Part shown: in pieces, positions 61,951 through 64,000 of the stretch
How positions within the stretch are numbered: position 1 is the first letter of the stretch
How the letters are laid out: each line of letters opens with the position of its first letter
Assembly: GCA_016789265.1 (NCBI GenBank)
Contig: JAEUQK010000012.1
Coordinates: 1-64,000, forward strand
DNA: 64,000 nt
Reading direction: 5' to 3'
DNA from: Blastocatellia bacterium
GTDB lineage: Bacteria; Acidobacteriota; Blastocatellia; Pyrinomonadales; Pyrinomonadaceae
The notes under the pieces: model-generated
What the model was told of the DNA's origin: nothing
Seen by the model: the letters and a program-made list of their open reading frames with translations, nothing else
The model's database searches: none
Made by a program: the position numbers and the translations under genes

Positions 61951-63459
61951 CTAATTCCACCGTCCTCGCAGGCCTTTATCGGGGTCCTTGATGGACTGGA
62001 ACCGAGCGAGCTTCACCCGGTCCGTCGACTTGAATGAGACAAGTGGCATAAGGCCGTATTCCATCAGTCGCTGTACTCCTACGTCAGTCATCTGAATTTC
62101 AGCACAGGACTTATAGACAGTCTCACCTTCAGACTCATAGACGTGGACCGGAAGACCCTCGATATCCTGTATCAAGCGTTTGCCCATGTCCCAGCCGTAC
62201 GCCGCAAAACTTCGGGCGTAAAGCATTGAAACAGCAAAGCAGCCATTTGACCATAGGTAGTCGTCGTGAACCGGAATACCGGGGAACTCTTCGAAACTAA
62301 ATGTCTCAAGCGGATCAGTATCGGCTCCGTACGGGAGCCTGACCAGGAACCGTGGGATCGTCATGCCGAGAAAATCCGATTCGGGTTGGCCGCGAAGCGC
62401 GAACCAGAGCTTGCCTGCATCGGTGTCAGGCGGGGTTTTCCAGATGGCCGGATCAGCGTTATCGGCGAGCGAATGCACCCCAATAACATCGGGGCGCATA
62501 TGTGCCACAAAAGGCGCGCGAGCCGCCTCGGCGATCTTTGAAACGCGCATCAGCAAAGCCACGTCGTCGACATCCGGCTCAAATGCGTAATTTGCACACA
62601 CAAGCGACCACGGCTCACCTCCGGGCGTTTCTACGGCGTCGCGAACCAATACCTTGTAGAGTGTTGTTCCTGAAAGGCTCTCTGCCGTTTTGAGATCTCC
62701 GGCAAGATCTTCCTTCGTTATGTCGAACGCAAATATTTTGAGATCGGACGACGTATCGGCTCGCTTCACAAGAAAGAAAAGGCCTCGCCAGGCTGCTTCG
62801 AGAGTCTGGAAATCGCGGTGATGGAGTATCTTCCGCATCAACTGGCTTGTTGCCTCGTCAACTGCCGATACCAACGAACCTTGTTCGTTTTCGTCGATCG
62901 AGACAAGGTGCGGCCGGACCAGGTCTTTAATAAGTCCGCCAAGTTCACCGGATATACCAGGTTTCGGTGCGGCGCCTCCGCCCGATGGCTTCGTCAATAT
63001 TGCGTCAAGCAAATTATCGGCAGCGGGTTCATCAGAGGTCGCAGTCGCAACAGGCTCCGATTCCGTCATGTTGACGCCAAACATCACCCTGGCTTCGCGG
63101 GCCGCCGCATTGAATGTGTCTGACCCCTTCAACCGTTTTCGCAGATCGCGAAGCTGCGAGAACATAGGAACGCGGCGAAAGATCTCGTCCGGGTGAAAGT
63201 CGTCAAGAGAATTAAAATCCAACGATAGCGACGAACCGTCGTCAAACGAAAGGTTCACACTCGCCTTCATTTTGGCGATCACTTCGTCGATATTGTCCCG
63301 ATCGACCTCGATCGGCCGGCGGTCATTGAGTCCTTTTCGCGCGCCGTCGCCGCCCCAATCACCAATTGCGAGAATGTGAAACGGCGATTCATCAACAACG
63401 CCGCGTCGTTCTCGCTCTAAAGTAAATTCGGCTTCCATTCCAATGTCAGTGATCGGCAT
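61951..63459 (-). CDS. Contractile sheath protein with fused TssB-like and TssC-like parts
   Basis: Residues ~20-110 match TssB/VipA: PFHILAIGDWGGDGARKGLNDRRPIEVDRDNIDEVIAKMKASVNL, then LDFNSLDDFHPDEIFRRVPMFSQLRDLRKRL. Residues ~170-500 match TssC/VipB: KILHHRDFQTLEAAWRGLFFLVKRADTSSDLKIFAFDITKEDLAGDL, RDAVETPGGEPWSLVCANYAF and VHDDYLWSNGCFAVSMLYARSFA. The whole protein is 502 residues, shorter than separate TssB plus TssC (~165 plus ~490). No other type VI gene is next to it in the window. Predicted promoter TTGACA-N17-GATAGT starts transcription near 63491. It should assemble a contractile sheath. Confidence 0.88.
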   Translation of the reverse strand: MPITDIGMEAEFTLERERRGVVDESPFHILAIGDWGGDGARKGLNDRRPIEVDRDNIDEVIAKMKASVNLSFDDGSSLSLDFNSLDDFHPDEIFRRVPMFSQLRDLRKRLKGSDTFNAAAREARVMFGVNMTESEPVATATSDEPAADNLLDAILTKPSGGGAAPKPGISGELGGLIKDLVRPHLVSIDENEQGSLVSAVDEATSQLMRKILHHRDFQTLEAAWRGLFFLVKRADTSSDLKIFAFDITKEDLAGDLKTAESLSGTTLYKVLVRDAVETPGGEPWSLVCANYAFEPDVDDVALLMRVSKIAEAARAPFVAHMRPDVIGVHSLADNADPAIWKTPPDTDAGKLWFALRGQPESDFLGMTIPRFLVRLPYGADTDPLETFSFEEFPGIPVHDDYLWSNGCFAVSMLYARSFAAYGWDMGKRLIQDIEGLPVHVYESEGETVYKSCAEIQMTDVGVQRLMEYGLMPLVSFKSTDRVKLARFQSIKDPDKGLRGRWN

Positions 63460-63497
63460 TGCGGTGACTCCTCTATTTTATTTGTCAGGATGTCAAA

Positions 63498-63526
63498 ACT
63501 ATCATTCGAATTTATAAAATTGTCAA
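63498..63526 (-). promoter_or_regulatory. Predicted promoter of the TssBC-like gene
   Basis: Minus-strand TTGACA (63526-63521) and GATAGT (63503-63498) are 17 bases apart. The minus-35 is perfect; the minus-10 is weak. Transcription would begin about 30 bases before the ATG. Confidence 0.55.
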
Positions 63527-63558
63527 TCTGATCACATTTGTGCCTGCACGTAAAACGG

Positions 63559-63605
63559 CATCTCGGCAACCGATCACCAAAACGATGAAAAGATGCGAGA
63601 TGCCC
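63559..63605 (-). terminator. Probable terminator after the small membrane protein gene
   Basis: GGCATCTCG and CGAGATGCC close a loop of about 28 bases; the minus-strand copy ends in CCGTTTTA. It separates the small membrane gene from the sheath gene. The loop is long, so strength is uncertain. Confidence 0.5.
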
Positions 63606-63634
63606 GTCTTAACTTAGGAGTGTAAATCAGACCT

Positions 63635-63820
63635 TCAATACTTCACCAATGTTTCGTGGACCGAAGTCGGCAAAACAGAAATGATTCCCATGAAAACCAT
63701 GCCAAATGCTATGAATCCAAAAACGACCTCTACCATCGGCGTCAAATTACCCGAGACAAAGAAACCAAACGCCGCCAGAACGATCAGTGTCCATAAGGCA
63801 AAATAAACTTTGGTTAACAT
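63635..63820 (-). CDS. Small membrane protein with two transmembrane helices
   Basis: ATG 63820, eight bases after GGAGG, starts a 61-residue product with two hydrophobic segments (YFALWTLIVLAAFGFFVSG and MVEVVFGFIAFGMVFMGIISVLP). A short polar loop and tail follow. It is not recognised. The TTG at 63862 is upstream of the ribosome-binding site and is rejected. It lies on the far side of a hairpin from the sheath gene and need not be functionally linked. Confidence 0.65.
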   Translation of the reverse strand: MLTKVYFALWTLIVLAAFGFFVSGNLTPMVEVVFGFIAFGMVFMGIISVLPTSVHETLVKY

Positions 63821-64000
63821 TTCGAAGTCCTCCGAATCGAGAAATCGCAAATCGTGTGCCAACGTTTTTTACAGTATTTTCAGGAGTGGTAGGAGAATTT
63901 CGTCGTGATTTTTACACGATAACATTGCGGCGATCGTGAAAATCCTCGCGCCCAAAACCCTAGTCGAGATCAATTGATCTAATTAACCGTGGAAAGTTGT

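Noticed and set aside
1..64000. CRISPR arrays, IS elements, prophage or integrase genes
   Set aside because: No regularly spaced direct repeats, transposase, integrase or phage structural cluster was seen; the type VI-like sheath gene alone is not enough to call a prophage.

Overview
The window looks like chromosomal DNA of an Acidobacteriota bacterium, most likely class Blastocatellia (Pyrinomonadaceae-like). The reasons are an Oar-type TonB-dependent receptor, a GWxTD protein, a PhoX-like Tat protein, several small lineage-style secreted proteins, and moderate GC. This placement is inference from gene content, not from a marker search. The window carries core replication and partition genes (dnaA, dnaN, recF, topA, dprA, parA, parB, mnmG). 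No phage, IS element or CRISPR array was seen.

Layout. 0-4 kb: the 3' end of an FG-GAP protein and a frameshifted TonB-receptor gene. 4-12.3 kb: Tat-exported flavin amine oxidase, an orphan CbbQ/NorQ-type AAA ATPase with an ABM monooxygenase, PhoX-like protein, GNAT, membrane protein, M28 peptidase. 12.3-22.7 kb: PmtA-like methyltransferase, topA, dprA, tRNA-Sec, an operon of S1/P1 nuclease, M20 peptidase and a secreted protein, KAS II-like synthase, SH3 and STAS proteins. 22.8-28.9 kb: small secreted, lipoprotein and RNA-binding genes. 29-32.4 kb: dnaA and dnaN, with DnaA-box clusters on both sides of dnaA (probable oriC). 33-44.4 kb: PDZ protein, aminotransferase, CapD/FlaA1 and Wza-like polysaccharide genes, a FadR-like TetR regulator with fadD, DUF3108, tRNA-Ser, TlpA-like protein, recF. 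44.4-52.1 kb: a minus-strand operon combining polyamine synthesis (speD, membrane-fused spermidine synthase) with DUF4178, DUF350, a 49-residue membrane peptide, an exported FAD oxidoreductase and membrane/lipoproteins. 52.2-55 kb: lipoprotein and GWxTD protein. 55-61.3 kb: parA-parB-selD-tatA-tatC, preceded by mnmG. 61.3-63.9 kb: a probable gene remnant, a lone type VI sheath protein with fused TssB-like and TssC-like parts, and a small membrane protein.

Connections. selD contains an in-frame TGA at its catalytic position followed by a SECIS-like hairpin, and the tRNA-Sec gene lies 40 kb away, so the organism very probably makes selenoproteins. An 18-bp site matching the Bacillus FadR operator at 17 of 18 positions sits in the promoter of the tetR-fadD pair, which predicts acyl-CoA-responsive control of fatty-acid activation. 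The polyamine/DUF4178/DUF350 operon is the best candidate for a poorly described system. It appears to join cytoplasmic aminopropyl transfer to a set of membrane proteins and an exported flavin oxidase. Tat translocase genes lie in the window together with several Tat-signal substrates. Most genes are on the minus strand on both sides of dnaA, so the location of the functional origin deserves a check.
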